Positions 42,732-50,883 of a stretch of DNA of 64,000 bases are shown here, one piece after another; the first letter of the stretch is position 1; every line of letters starts with the position of its first letter. The stretch covers positions 620,001 to 684,000 of the forward strand of contig NZ_JACBZX010000001.1 of the NCBI RefSeq assembly GCF_013408565.1, written 5' to 3'. The position numbers and the translations under genes were made by a program. The notes under the pieces were generated by a model. The model did not search any database and was not told the DNA's origin. It worked only from the letters and a program-made list of their open reading frames with translations. The DNA is from Janibacter alkaliphilus. GTDB taxonomy: Bacteria; Actinomycetota; Actinomycetes; Actinomycetales; Dermatophilaceae.

Positions 42732-43529
42732 TCAGACGGGTCGGCCGGCAGCGCCGTCCGCGCCGCCATCACCGGCAGCACCGTCCGCGCCACCATCGCC
42801 ACCGAGGCCGGCGTGACCGTCCGCGCCACCATCACCGGCAGCACCATCGGCGCCACCATCGCCACCAGGACCGGCGTGACCGTCCGCGCCACCATCACCC
42901 GCAGCACCATCGGCGCCACCGTCACCACCAGCGCCGGCGTGACCGTCCGCGCCACCATCACCCGCAGCACCATCGGCACCACCATCACCACCAGCGCCGG
43001 CGTGACCGTCCGCGCCACCATCACCAGCAGCACCATCGGCGCCACCATCACCGCCGAGGCCGGCGTGACCGTCCGCGCCACCATCACCCGCAGCACCATC
43101 GGCGCCACCATCACCGCCGAGGCCGGCGTGACCGTCCGCGCCACCATCACCAGCAGCACCATCGGCGCCACCGTCACCACCAGGACCGGCGTGACCGTCC
43201 GCGGCGGCCGGACCTGCACCGCTCTCCAGCCGGTAGTGGGCGTAGACCTGATCCTCCTGGGCGGCGTCGATGTGGCCGTCCTCGTCCAGGCTGGGGGCGT
43301 CCTTGATCTGGTCCTCGGTGTAGGGCACGCGGATGTCACCGCCGTCGATCTGCGCGTCGCGCAGCGGGACGAAGCTCGCGCTGCCGCCGAGCAGCCCGGT
43401 CTTGACGGTGACGAAGTTCGGGTTGCCGGTCGCGTCGTCGAGGAAGAGCTGGCCGACGCTGCCGACCTTGTCCCCGTTGCTGTCGTAGACGGTGCCGCTC
43501 TGGAGGGCGTCCAGGTCGAAGGTGCTCAT
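42732..43529 (-). CDS. PRC-barrel protein with seven Gly-Asp-Ala repeats
   Basis: 265 residues from ATG at 43529 (AGGAG, 6 nt spacing). Residues 1-100 are a PRC-barrel: LQSGTVYDSNGDKVGSVGQLFLDDATGNPNFVTVKTGLLGG, then VPYTEDQIKDAP and a Tyr-rich end. Residues 111-257 are seven 21-residue repeats of the form DGHAGxGGDGGADGAAGDGGA with x = P, L or A; a short DGAAGRPV end follows. There is no signal peptide, so it is probably cytoplasmic. It is a paralogue of the next gene upstream but lacks that gene's DUF2382 domain. The repeat may be a flexible or aggregating acidic segment; its role is unknown. Confidence 0.85.
   Translation of the reverse strand: MSTFDLDALQSGTVYDSNGDKVGSVGQLFLDDATGNPNFVTVKTGLLGGSASFVPLRDAQIDGGDIRVPYTEDQIKDAPSLDEDGHIDAAQEDQVYAHYRLESGAGPAAADGHAGPGGDGGADGAAGDGGADGHAGLGGDGGADGAAGDGGADGHAGLGGDGGADGAAGDGGADGHAGAGGDGGADGAAGDGGADGHAGAGGDGGADGAAGDGGADGHAGPGGDGGADGAAGDGGADGHAGLGGDGGADGAAGDGGADGAAGRPV
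42759..43199 (-). repeat. Seven 63-bp tandem repeats within a PRC-barrel gene
   Basis: Each 63-bp unit encodes one 21-residue Gly-Asp-Ala repeat. Units differ mainly at the sixth codon (Pro, Leu or Ala) and a few third positions. The unit length keeps all reading frames open on both strands. Confidence 0.92.
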
Positions 43530-43607
43530 CGATGCTCCTGTCTCGGCGGGGTACGCCGTCGTCGGTCCCCTCACCGTACTGCTCGGCGGGCCCCGGCGGG
43601 GGTCCGG

Positions 43608-43663
43608 GTGCCCGGACTCCGTCCGGGCACGACCGTGCCCCCGGCCCGCAGGCCGGGGGCACG
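43608..43663 (-). terminator. Two consecutive terminator hairpins
   Basis: Hairpin 1: GTGCCCGGAC (43608-43617) with 43621-43630. Hairpin 2: CGTGCCCCCGGCC (43634-43646) with 43651-43663, CGCA loop. Both are perfect and lie downstream of the DUF2382 gene stop at 43685. Confidence 0.8.
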
Positions 43664-43684
43664 CCTCCCCCAGGGAGATGGCCG

Positions 43685-44623
43685 TCAGGCGCGACCGGTG
43701 CCGTCACCGTCCTCGACGATGTCGACCTCCTCGCGGCTGACGTCGGTCTGCACGCGCTCGGTGTCCTGGACCGTCGTCTTGCCGAGGCCGACGCGCTCCT
43801 TGTCGACGACCTCCTTCTCGACGACCGGGCGGTCCTCGCTGAGGGTCACCTCGGCCTCGCCCTCGGCCAGGTCGCCGCCGCGACCACCGTCAGCGATCGG
43901 CTCGCGGACGACCTCGACCTCCTCGCGCTCAACCGGGACCTCGACGGTCTTGGTGTCGGTGACCACGTGCTTGCGCAGGCGGACCCGCCCGGTCTGCACC
44001 CGCTCGGTGCCGACCCGGACCTCATCCTCGCGGCGGACCACCGAGTCGCCGGCCGCGCCGTCTCCGGCCGCGCCATCGGCGCCACCGTCACCGCCGACCC
44101 CGGCGTGACCATCGGCGCCACCGTCTCCGGCCGCACCGTCGGCGCCACCGTCACCGCCGACACCGGCATGACCGTCCGCGCCACCGTCACCACGGGTCGC
44201 GGCGGCGGTACCGGCCGCAGCCGTGCCCGCGGCCGCGGTGCCCGCCGCACCGTCAGCGCCCCCGTCACCGCCGACACCGGCGTGACCATCGGCCCCACCG
44301 TCACCGGCCGCACCGTCGTCGAGCCCGTAGTAGCGGTAGATCTCCTCCTCCTGGGCGGGGTCGATGTGACCGTCCTCGTCGATGTTCGGGGCGTCCTTGA
44401 TGACGTCCTTGGTGTAGGGCACGTGGATCTCGTCGCCGTCGATCCGCGCCCCGTCCAGCGGCACGAAGCTCTCGTTCCCGCCGAGCAGCCCGGTCTTGAC
44501 CGTGACGAAGTTGGGGTCACCGGTCGCGTCGTCCAGGTAGAGCTGGCCGACCTTGCCGACCTTGTCGCCGCTGCTGTCGTGGACGGTCCCGCTCTGGATC
44601 TCCTCGATGCTGAACTGCGCCAT
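43685..44623 (-). CDS. PRC-barrel and DUF2382 domain protein with Gly-Asp-Ala linker
   Basis: 312 residues from ATG at 44623 (AGGAG, 7 nt spacing). An N-terminal PRC-barrel (1-105) is closely similar to the neighbouring paralogue. A low-complexity linker (about 107-185) holds the same DGHAGVGGDGGADGAAGDGGA units plus a GTAAA tandem run. The C-terminal DUF2382 domain (about 190-300) contains VRREDEVRVGTERVQTGRVRLRKHVVTDTKTVEVPVEREEVEVVREP and EDRPVVEKEVVDKERVGLGK. PRC-DUF2382 proteins are often described as general stress proteins; this is family knowledge, not shown here. Confidence 0.92.
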   Translation of the reverse strand: MAQFSIEEIQSGTVHDSSGDKVGKVGQLYLDDATGDPNFVTVKTGLLGGNESFVPLDGARIDGDEIHVPYTKDVIKDAPNIDEDGHIDPAQEEEIYRYYGLDDGAAGDGGADGHAGVGGDGGADGAAGTAAAGTAAAGTAAATRGDGGADGHAGVGGDGGADGAAGDGGADGHAGVGGDGGADGAAGDGAAGDSVVRREDEVRVGTERVQTGRVRLRKHVVTDTKTVEVPVEREEVEVVREPIADGGRGGDLAEGEAEVTLSEDRPVVEKEVVDKERVGLGKTTVQDTERVQTDVSREEVDIVEDGDGTGRA

Positions 44624-45023
44624 CCCTGCTCCTGTCCGGCGTGCGTGCACGCCTGCTGGTATCTGTCGGATGCACCGACGGGCGGGACAACGAATCGCCA
44701 CCAGCCCCCCGGCTGGACCGGGTTCTCCGGTCGTGACTCGACAGTAACCCGTGGAACCCGTTCATGCGCGCTGAACAGGCACAACGTCTCCTGGCAACCT
44801 CCTGGGAGCGGCCCCGAAGCGAGCCAGTCGTCGGTGAGCGCAGATCGTCGTCACCGCCACCGGCGAGGCGACGATCTGTGCTCACTTCGGCTCATGCCCC
44901 TGCCCCGACCCAACCCCACGCGCGCCCCGCGGCACACCTGTGCCCGGGCGTCGCAGCTGGTGCCGGCGGACGTCACAGGCGGACCCGGCTCGGGCCCGCC
45001 GGAGGGGCTGGGACACTGTCTGC
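44624..45023. other. 400-bp intergenic region with a long inverted repeat
   Basis: Divergent spacer between the PRC/DUF2382 gene and purB, with no supported gene. A 17-bp inverted repeat (44834-44850 and 44869-44885; arm begins GTGAGCGCAGATCG; one mismatch) flanks an 18-bp centre. The same CGCAGATCGTCG string recurs at 56660-56670 in another gap. GACACT ends 6 nt before the purB ATG and may be its -10. Confidence 0.5.
44834..44885. repeat. 17-bp inverted repeat in the purB upstream gap
   Basis: Arms pair at 16 of 17 positions around an 18-bp centre. It lies about 140 bp upstream of purB, too far to overlap the probable promoter. Confidence 0.7.
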
Positions 45024-46481
45024 ATGCAGAGCCTCGCCGACGCGACCCCGCCGATCGCCCTGGGACCGTTGGACGGCCGCTACCGGCCGGCCGTCGCCCC
45101 GCTCGTCGACCACCTCTCCGAGCCCGCGCTGAACCGGATGCGCACCCACGTCGAGGTGGAGTGGCTGATCCACCTCACCGACGGCGGGGTGGTCCCCGGG
45201 GTCCGGCGGCTCAGCGACGACGAGAAGGACCGGCTGCGCGAGGTGGTCACCACCTTCGGCCCGGCCGAGATCGAGGAGCTGGCGGCCACCGAGAAGGTCA
45301 CCCAGCACGACGTCAAGGCCGTCGAGTACTTCCTCAAGCAGCGGCTGGGTCAGATCGCGCCGGACCAGGCCGACGCCGGGCTCGGCGAGCTCATCCACTT
45401 CTGCTGCACCAGCGAGGACGTCAACAACCTCGCCTACGCGCTCATGGTCAAGGGCGCCGTCGAGCGGGTGTGGCTGCCGAAGGCGCACGCCCTGCTCGAG
45501 GCGCTGACCGGCATGGCCGACGAGCTGCGCGCCGTGCCGCTGCTGGCCCGCACCCACGGCCAGCCGGCCACCCCGACGACGATGGGCAAGGAGCTGGCCG
45601 TGCTGGCCCACCGGCTGCGTCGGCAGCTGGGCCGGATCGAGCGGGCCGAGCACCTGGGCAAGCTCAACGGCGCCACCGGCACCTACGGCGCCCACCTCGC
45701 CGCCGTCCCGGACGCCGACTGGCAGCAGGTCAGCCGCTCCTTCGTCGAGGGCCTGGGGCTGACCTGGAACCCGCTGACCACCCAGATCGAGAGCCACGAC
45801 TGGCAGGCCGAGCTCTACGCCGACCTGGCCCGCTTCAACCGGGTGCTGCACAACCTCTGCACCGACGTCTGGACCTACATCTCCCTCGGCTACTTCGCCC
45901 AGGTGCGCGGCCAGGGCACCGTCGGCAGCAGCACGATGCCGCACAAGGTCAACCCCATCCGCTTCGAGAACGCCGAGGCCAACCTCGAGGTGAGCACCGC
46001 GCTGCTCGACGTGCTGGCCAGCACCCTCGTGCAGTCCCGGATGCAGCGCGACCTCACCGACAGCTCGATGCAGCGCAACATCGGCACCGCGGTCGGGCAC
46101 TCGGTGCTGGCCCTGGACAACGTCGTGCGTGGCCTGGCCGGCCTGGACGCCGTGCCCGAGGCGATGGCCGCCGACCTCGACGAGAACTGGGAGGTCCTCG
46201 GCGAGCCGGTGCAGTCGGCGATGCGTGCCCTGGGCGCCCAGGGGGTCCCCGGGATGGACGAGCCCTACGAGCGGCTCAAGGAGCTGACGCGCGGCCGCCG
46301 GATCGGCCAGCCCGAGCTGATCGAGTTCGTCCGCGGCCTCGGGCTGCCCGCCGAGGTCGAGCAGCGCCTGACCGCCCTGACCCCGGCCACCTACCTCGGG
46401 CTGGCCCCCGATCTCGTCGACCACGCCACGACGCCCGGCGACCAGAGCGCCGGCACCACCCAGGAGAGCACCCCGGCATGA
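45024..46481 (+). CDS. purB: Adenylosuccinate lyase
   Basis: 485 residues from ATG at 45024 (MQSLADATPPIALGPLDGRYR); an upstream in-frame ATG lacks homology. It is a fumarase/aspartase superfamily member of the E. coli-like PurB type: HDVKAVEYFLKQRL, HFCCTSEDVNNLAYAL, LARTHGQPATPTTMGKE and signature GSSTMPHKVNPIRFENAEANLE with the catalytic Ser. It acts twice in purine synthesis, splitting fumarate from SAICAR and from adenylosuccinate. Its stop overlaps bioY (ATGA), an unusual operon partner. Confidence 0.96.
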   Translation: MQSLADATPPIALGPLDGRYRPAVAPLVDHLSEPALNRMRTHVEVEWLIHLTDGGVVPGVRRLSDDEKDRLREVVTTFGPAEIEELAATEKVTQHDVKAVEYFLKQRLGQIAPDQADAGLGELIHFCCTSEDVNNLAYALMVKGAVERVWLPKAHALLEALTGMADELRAVPLLARTHGQPATPTTMGKELAVLAHRLRRQLGRIERAEHLGKLNGATGTYGAHLAAVPDADWQQVSRSFVEGLGLTWNPLTTQIESHDWQAELYADLARFNRVLHNLCTDVWTYISLGYFAQVRGQGTVGSSTMPHKVNPIRFENAEANLEVSTALLDVLASTLVQSRMQRDLTDSSMQRNIGTAVGHSVLALDNVVRGLAGLDAVPEAMAADLDENWEVLGEPVQSAMRALGAQGVPGMDEPYERLKELTRGRRIGQPELIEFVRGLGLPAEVEQRLTALTPATYLGLAPDLVDHATTPGDQSAGTTQESTPA

Positions 46482-47053
46482 GCGCCTCGCCCACCACCCA
46501 CGCCGACTCCACCGCGCGGGAGATCGCCTACGTCGCGGTCTTCGCCGCGCTGATCGTCGCGCTGACCCTCTTCCCGGCGATCGAGATCGGCATCTCGCCG
46601 GTGCCGATCACCCTGCAGACCTTCGCGGTGACGCTCACCGCGATGCTGCTCGGACCGCGCCGCGGGGCGCTCGCCGTGCTCGCCTACCTGGCGCTCATCG
46701 CTATCGGGCTGCCGGTGGCCGCGGGCTACCGCGGCGGGCTGGGCGTCTTCGCCGGGGCCACCGGCGGCTACCTGGTCAGCTACCTGCCGGCCGCGCTGCT
46801 CGTCGGCTGGCTCGCCGGCATGGCGCTGCGCCGCACCCGCCCCACCCCCTGGCTGATCCTCGCCGGGGTGGCCGGGATGCCGGTGATCTACGCGATCGGC
46901 ACCGGCTGGTTCATGGCGGTGACCGGCATGGAGCTGGGGCCGGCGGTGGCCGCGGCGATCACCCCCTTCGTCGTCGTCGACGCGATCAAGGTGGCCCTGG
47001 CCGCGATCGTCACCGCCGGGGCCGTGCGGGCGCTGCCGACGCTGCGTCGCTGA
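46478..47053 (+). CDS. bioY: Biotin ECF transporter substrate-binding S component
   Basis: 191 residues with about six transmembrane helices. ISPVPITLQTFAVTLTAMLLGPRRGALAVLAYLALIAIGLPVAAGYRGGLGVFAGATGGYLVSY is the BioY signature. It is translationally coupled to purB and followed by the matching ATPase and transmembrane T genes, so the importer is complete. It captures biotin with high affinity. Confidence 0.95.
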   Translation: MSASPTTHADSTAREIAYVAVFAALIVALTLFPAIEIGISPVPITLQTFAVTLTAMLLGPRRGALAVLAYLALIAIGLPVAAGYRGGLGVFAGATGGYLVSYLPAALLVGWLAGMALRRTRPTPWLILAGVAGMPVIYAIGTGWFMAVTGMELGPAVAAAITPFVVVDAIKVALAAIVTAGAVRALPTLRR

Positions 47054-47101
47054 CCCCCGCACCGCCGACCTCGTGCCGTTGACCTCCCACGCCGCCGACC
47101 G

Positions 47102-47779
47102 ATGACGATCCGCTTCGAGGACGTCCACCTCGAGCACGCCGGCCGTCCGGTGCTGCGCGGCATCTCCGCCGACCTCACCGAGCACCGCATCGGGATCATC
47201 GGCGAGAACGGCTCCGGCAAGTCCAGCCTCGCCCGCACCATCAACCACCTGCACGCCCCCAGCCGGGGGCGGGTGGTCGTCGACGGGGTGGTCGCCGCGC
47301 AGGACCCGAAGGGGGTACGGCGCAAGGTCGGCTTCCTCTTCCCCGACGCGGCCGCGCAGATCGTCATGCCCACCGTCCGCGAGGACCTCGACTTCTCCCT
47401 CCGCGGCCTCGGGCTGTCCCGCGACGAGCGGGCCGCCCGGGTGGAGGCGAGCATGGCCGAGCAGGGGCTGAGCGCGCACGCCGACCACCCCTGCCACCTG
47501 CTCTCCTCGGGCCAGCAGCAGCAGCTGGCGCTGGCCGCGGTGCTGCTGCGCGAGCCCGACGTGGTCGTCGCCGACGAGCCGACCACGCTGCTGGACCTGC
47601 GCAACCTGCGAGCCGCCCGGCGCCGCTTCGCCGAGCTGCGCCAGCAGCTGGTGCTGGTCACCCACCACCTCGAGCTGCTCGAGGACGTCGACCGGGTGCT
47701 GCTCGTCGCCGACGGGCGGATCGCTGCAGACGGCGAGCCCGCCGAGGTGGTCGCCCGCTACCGCCGGATGATGGCGTGA
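47102..47779 (+). CDS. bioM: Biotin ECF transporter ATPase
   Basis: 225 residues. Walker A GENGSGKSS (34-42), Q-loop region VGFLFPDAAAQIVMPTVREDLDFSLRGLGL, signature LLSSGQQQQLALAAVLL, Walker B VVVADEPTTLLDLRN and switch His LVTHHLELLE. The FPDAAAQIV Q-loop is typical of BioM. It is the single ATPase in the operon and so probably forms a homodimer. It overlaps the T-component gene by 4 nt (GTGA). Confidence 0.94.
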   Translation: MTIRFEDVHLEHAGRPVLRGISADLTEHRIGIIGENGSGKSSLARTINHLHAPSRGRVVVDGVVAAQDPKGVRRKVGFLFPDAAAQIVMPTVREDLDFSLRGLGLSRDERAARVEASMAEQGLSAHADHPCHLLSSGQQQQLALAAVLLREPDVVVADEPTTLLDLRNLRAARRRFAELRQQLVLVTHHLELLEDVDRVLLVADGRIAADGEPAEVVARYRRMMA

Positions 47780-48387
47780 ACCTCGTCGGGGTCTACCGGG
47801 CCGGCAGCTCCTGGCTGCACCGGACCCCGGCCGGGGTCAAGGTCGGTGCCCTGGTGCTCATCTCGATCGGCGCGCTGCTCGTCGACTCCCCGTGGATCGC
47901 TGCCGGCCTGCTGCTCGCCTCGCTGGCGGTGCTGCTCAGCGCCCGGGTCGACCTGCGGCTGCTGCGCCGGCCCCTGGTCGTGCTGCTGCTGCTCGGGCTC
48001 TCGCTGGCGCTCTTCATGTGGTGGCAGCAGGGCGCGGGCGCCGCGGTGGTGGCGGTCAGCCGGCTGCTCACCCTCGCGCTGCTGGCCTGGACGGTGTCGA
48101 TGACCACCCGGGTCAGCGACATGCTGAGCGTGCTGCTGCGGGTGCTGGCGCCGCTGCGCAGGGTCGGGGTGGACCCGGCCCGGGTCGGGATGACGATCGC
48201 CCTGGCGGTGCGCAGCGTGCCGCTGCTGCTGGCCACCGTCAGCACCGCGCAGCAGGCGCGGCAGGCGCGGGGTCAGGGCCGCTCGCTGACCGCGCTCGGG
48301 GTGCCCGTCGTGGTGCGCTCGGCGCGGATCGCCGACGAGCTGGGCGACGCCCTGGTGGCCCGCGGCTACGACCCCGACGAGGACTGA
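47776..48387 (+). CDS. bioN: Biotin ECF transporter transmembrane T component
   Basis: 203 residues from a GTG at 47776. About five transmembrane helices; an N-terminal LHRTPAGVKVGALVL and the coupling helices AQQARQARGQGRS with ALVARGYDPDE near the end, the XRX-type motifs that dock on the ATPase. It is last gene of purB-bioYMN. Confidence 0.93.
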   Translation: MNLVGVYRAGSSWLHRTPAGVKVGALVLISIGALLVDSPWIAAGLLLASLAVLLSARVDLRLLRRPLVVLLLLGLSLALFMWWQQGAGAAVVAVSRLLTLALLAWTVSMTTRVSDMLSVLLRVLAPLRRVGVDPARVGMTIALAVRSVPLLLATVSTAQQARQARGQGRSLTALGVPVVVRSARIADELGDALVARGYDPDED

Positions 48388-48408
48388 GGCGCACCCGCCG
48401 AGGGCGGA

Positions 48409-49263
48409 TCAGGCCAGCCGGACGAGGCTCTCGTGGTCGTCCTCGGGCATCTCGCCCTCGACGAGCGAGGCGTGCACCCGCTGCCGGTCGAAGGTGGTCA
48501 GCCCGCCGGTGGTCGTGAGGAAGGCGGTGTCCGCGGTGTCCCGACCGGTGGCGATCCGCACCAGCGTCTCCCGCGGCGCCATCCGGGTCGCGTCGACGAT
48601 GTGCCAGGACCCGTCCACCCAGGCCTCGGCGACCGCGTGGAAGTCCATCGGCGAGAGCCCGGGCGCGTAGACCGAGACGAGACGGGCCGGCACCCCGAGG
48701 GCGCGCAGCAGGGAGACGACGACGTGCGCGTAGTCCCGGCACACCCCCTGCCCAGCCAGCAGCGTCTCCACCGCACCGTCGGTGCCGCGGCTGCTGCCGG
48801 AGACGTAGGAGAAGTTCTCGAAGACCCACCGGCCGACCGCCTCGACCAGCGGCACCCCGGTCAGCCCCGGGAAGGTGCGCGCCGCCATCGGCGCCAGCCG
48901 GTCGGACTCGGCGTAGCGGCTGGGCCGGGTGAAGACCCACCGGTCGAAGTCGATCTCCCGCCCGGTCGGGTCGCCGATCGGGACGGTGATGTCGACGATC
49001 GCCTCGTAGGTCACCTCGAGCCACCCGGTGCCCACCTCGTCGAGGACGTGCAGCCGCGTGCCGTGGTCGCCGGCCAGCTCGCGCGGGGTGACCTCACGGC
49101 CGGCGGCGTGCACCAGCAGGTGCTCCTCGACGATCTCGTGGCTGCCGGCGACGGCGAAGGAGAGCAGCGCGGAGCGGACGTCGGTGGTGGCGTAGGCGAA
49201 GGTGGCGCCCACCCGGGCACGACGGCTGGTGGGACGTCCCTCGACGATGGCGGCGTCGGTCAT
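48409..49263 (-). CDS. Transglutaminase-like protein
   Basis: 284 residues from ATG at 49263, chosen because GGGGGA lies about 11 nt upstream; a GTG at 49272 is too close to it. An N-terminal beta domain (about 15-105) precedes the transglutaminase core with GVCRDYAHVVVSLLRALGVPARLVSVY (Cys175), MDFHAVAEAWVDGSWHIVDAT (His209, Asp224). The catalytic triad is intact. It has no signal peptide. Related proteins are thought to be cysteine peptidases or amidases; the substrate is unknown. Confidence 0.92.
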   Translation of the reverse strand: MTDAAIVEGRPTSRRARVGATFAYATTDVRSALLSFAVAGSHEIVEEHLLVHAAGREVTPRELAGDHGTRLHVLDEVGTGWLEVTYEAIVDITVPIGDPTGREIDFDRWVFTRPSRYAESDRLAPMAARTFPGLTGVPLVEAVGRWVFENFSYVSGSSRGTDGAVETLLAGQGVCRDYAHVVVSLLRALGVPARLVSVYAPGLSPMDFHAVAEAWVDGSWHIVDATRMAPRETLVRIATGRDTADTAFLTTTGGLTTFDRQRVHASLVEGEMPEDDHESLVRLA

Positions 49264-49388
49264 GCCCGTCACTGTCCCCCACCAGCGAGGACAGGGTCAA
49301 AGCGGGCTAGATTGGCGCGACCACCGACCCCTGGCCAGCGAGCCGGTGGCCACCGACCAGCCCGTGACCCCGACCACCTGGAGATGCG

Positions 49389-50180
49389 ATGACCGGCGCC
49401 CGGCTCCGCGCAGCGGCCGGCGTCGGCGTGCTCGGGATCGCCCTGGCCGGGGTCGCGGCGTGCGGTCAGGAGAGCAGCTCCGAGGCGACCTCGGTGGCCA
49501 CCCCGCTGCCCCGGACGACCACCACGATGACCGCCCCGGAGGACCCTGCCTCCACCACGACGCCCTCCAGCACCACCACCACCGGCGAGGCGGTGGACGC
49601 CGCCGCCCTGACCCGCCGGATCGGCGCCGCCGTCGACACCGCGGGCAGCGCCGAGGTGGACGTGCGGGTGGGCGAGGGGTCGATCGCGGCGCGCGCTCAG
49701 GGTCCGGAGGACCTGCGCACCGGCGACCGCGAGATGGAGCTGACGGCCAACGGCCGGACGAGCACCTACCGCTGCGTCGACGACGCCTGCTTCGCCCAGG
49801 GCGCCGACCGCTGGACGAGGATCGACCTGGACGCCTCCGGCACCGAGCAGCGCGCCGTGGCCCTGCAGGTGCGGCTGACCAGCGCCGAGCGGCACCTGAC
49901 CGCGATGCTGACCGCGACCCGGGGCGCCGGGCGGCAGGGCCGTGAGGACGTCGACGGCGTGAGCACCACGCGCTACAGCCTGACCGCCGACGTCGACGAG
50001 GCGCTGCGCGTGCTGGGGCTGCCCGAGGGGATGGACCTCGGCGAGGGTCTCGTCTACGACGTGTGGCTGGACGACGAGGACCGGCCGCGCCGGATCAGCT
50101 TCCGAGTGGGCCAGGCCCCCGGCAGCCTGGACCTGCGCGACTGGGGACGCGCCGTCGACCTGAGCCGCCCCTCGACCTGA
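49389..50180 (+). CDS. Lipoprotein, LppX/LprG-like fold possible
   Basis: 263 residues. Lipoprotein signal peptide with lipobox GVAAC (Cys25), then a Ser/Thr-rich linker (about 26-65). A globular domain (about 70-255) alternates strands: GSAEVDVRVGEG, DREMELTANGRTSTYRCVDDACFAQ, RWTRIDLD, VDGVSTTRYSLTADVDEALRVLG and YDVWLDDEDRPRRISF. This order resembles actinobacterial LolA-like LprG/LppX lipoproteins. Two Cys in the globular domain may form a disulphide. A TAGATT box lies at 49308-49313. Confidence 0.82.
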   Translation: MTGARLRAAAGVGVLGIALAGVAACGQESSSEATSVATPLPRTTTTMTAPEDPASTTTPSSTTTTGEAVDAAALTRRIGAAVDTAGSAEVDVRVGEGSIAARAQGPEDLRTGDREMELTANGRTSTYRCVDDACFAQGADRWTRIDLDASGTEQRAVALQVRLTSAERHLTAMLTATRGAGRQGREDVDGVSTTRYSLTADVDEALRVLGLPEGMDLGEGLVYDVWLDDEDRPRRISFRVGQAPGSLDLRDWGRAVDLSRPST

Positions 50181-50202
50181 GCCGGTGGCACATCTGGGCC
50201 TA

Positions 50203-50244
50203 CCGTCCGGCTGAACCGCCCGGCCGTCCGGCTGAACCGCCCGG
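50203..50244. repeat. Two 21-bp tandem repeats
   Basis: Identical units CCGTCCGGCTGAACCGCCCGG at 50203-50223 and 50224-50244, between convergent lipoprotein and YbaK genes. Confidence 0.85.
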
Positions 50245-50271
50245 CCGGGGCGCCGTCGACCCGGGCGGCGA

Positions 50272-50799
50272 TCAGCCGATCGCCAGGTCCAGCACCTCGG
50301 CACCCGGCTGCGCAGCCAGCTCGGCGGCGGCGACGAGCAGCTTGCTGGCCCGCAGCCCGGAGCCGATGACGACGTCCCCGGCGGCCAGCACCCCCTCGTC
50401 GATCAGTACCGGCCACCCCTCGGGCAGCCCGACCGGGGTGATCCCGCCGTACTCCATCCCGGTCAGCTCGACCGCCTCGTCCATCGGGGCGAAGGAGATC
50501 TTGCGGACGTCCAGGTGGCGGCGGACGACGTTGTTGATGTCGGCCCGGTCGGTCGCCAGCACGAGCACCGCGGCCCGGCGCACCTCGCCGCCGCGCCGAC
50601 CGGCGACCACCACGCAGTTGGCCGAGTGCTCCGGCGCCGAGCCGTACGCCTCGCAGAAGGCCGCCGTGTCGGCCAGCCCGGGGTCGATCTCGGCGACCCG
50701 GGCCGACGGCACCGCATCGATCGCGGCCGCGACCGGCGCGGCCAGCAGTTCCGGGTGCTGGTGCGCGGACGTCCAGGTCAGGGTGCCTTCGGCGCTCAT
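50272..50799 (-). CDS. YbaK/EbsC-family protein (aminoacyl-tRNA deacylase-like)
   Basis: 175 residues. The YbaK domain covers about 25-170: AVLVLATDRADINNVVRRHLDVRKISFAPMDEAVELTGMEYGGITPVGLPEGWPVLIDEGV, with Lys100 in the KISFA block at the active-site position and the GITPVGLP loop. GSGLRASKLLV is a late motif. The family clears mischarged tRNAs, for example Cys- or Ala-tRNA-Pro. A TAGGGT box 6 nt from the ATG suggests a leaderless mRNA. Confidence 0.93.
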   Translation of the reverse strand: MSAEGTLTWTSAHQHPELLAAPVAAAIDAVPSARVAEIDPGLADTAAFCEAYGSAPEHSANCVVVAGRRGGEVRRAAVLVLATDRADINNVVRRHLDVRKISFAPMDEAVELTGMEYGGITPVGLPEGWPVLIDEGVLAAGDVVIGSGLRASKLLVAAAELAAQPGAEVLDLAIG

Positions 50800-50805
50800 G
50801 CCGCG

Positions 50806-50811
50806 ACCCTA
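50806..50811 (-). promoter_or_regulatory. -10 box of the YbaK gene
   Basis: Minus-strand TAGGGT, ending 6 nt before the ATG at 50799. Leaderless arrangement. Confidence 0.5.
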
Positions 50812-50839
50812 GTCCGAACGGAACCTGGTGCTGCCGGTC

Positions 50840-50854
50840 CCGGCTGGCTAGCGT
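50840..50854 (+). promoter_or_regulatory. Promoter element of the GAF regulator gene
   Basis: CCGGCTGGCTAGC followed by GT gives a TAGCGT -10 at 50849-50854. The 13-mer is repeated exactly before the aldehyde dehydrogenase gene (54570-54582). Confidence 0.4.
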
Positions 50855-50883
50855 GGTCAGAGACTCGACGACGAGGAGGGGAG

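Noticed and set aside
42813..44108. Plus-strand frame encoding TITRSTIGATI-like repeats, resembling a beta-helix protein
   Set aside because: It is the reverse reading of the 63-bp Gly-Asp-Ala repeat, and there is no ribosome site or promoter.
44624..45023. Riboswitch upstream of purB-bioYMN
   Set aside because: The only strong structure is one long hairpin about 140 bp upstream, with no purine or other known aptamer pattern, and the probable promoter lies next to the start codon.
43532..47053. Plus-strand open frame of 1173 codons covering the PRC genes and purB
   Set aside because: High G+C shadow frame. It runs antisense to two recognisable PRC-barrel genes and out of frame with purB, whose own frame is certain.
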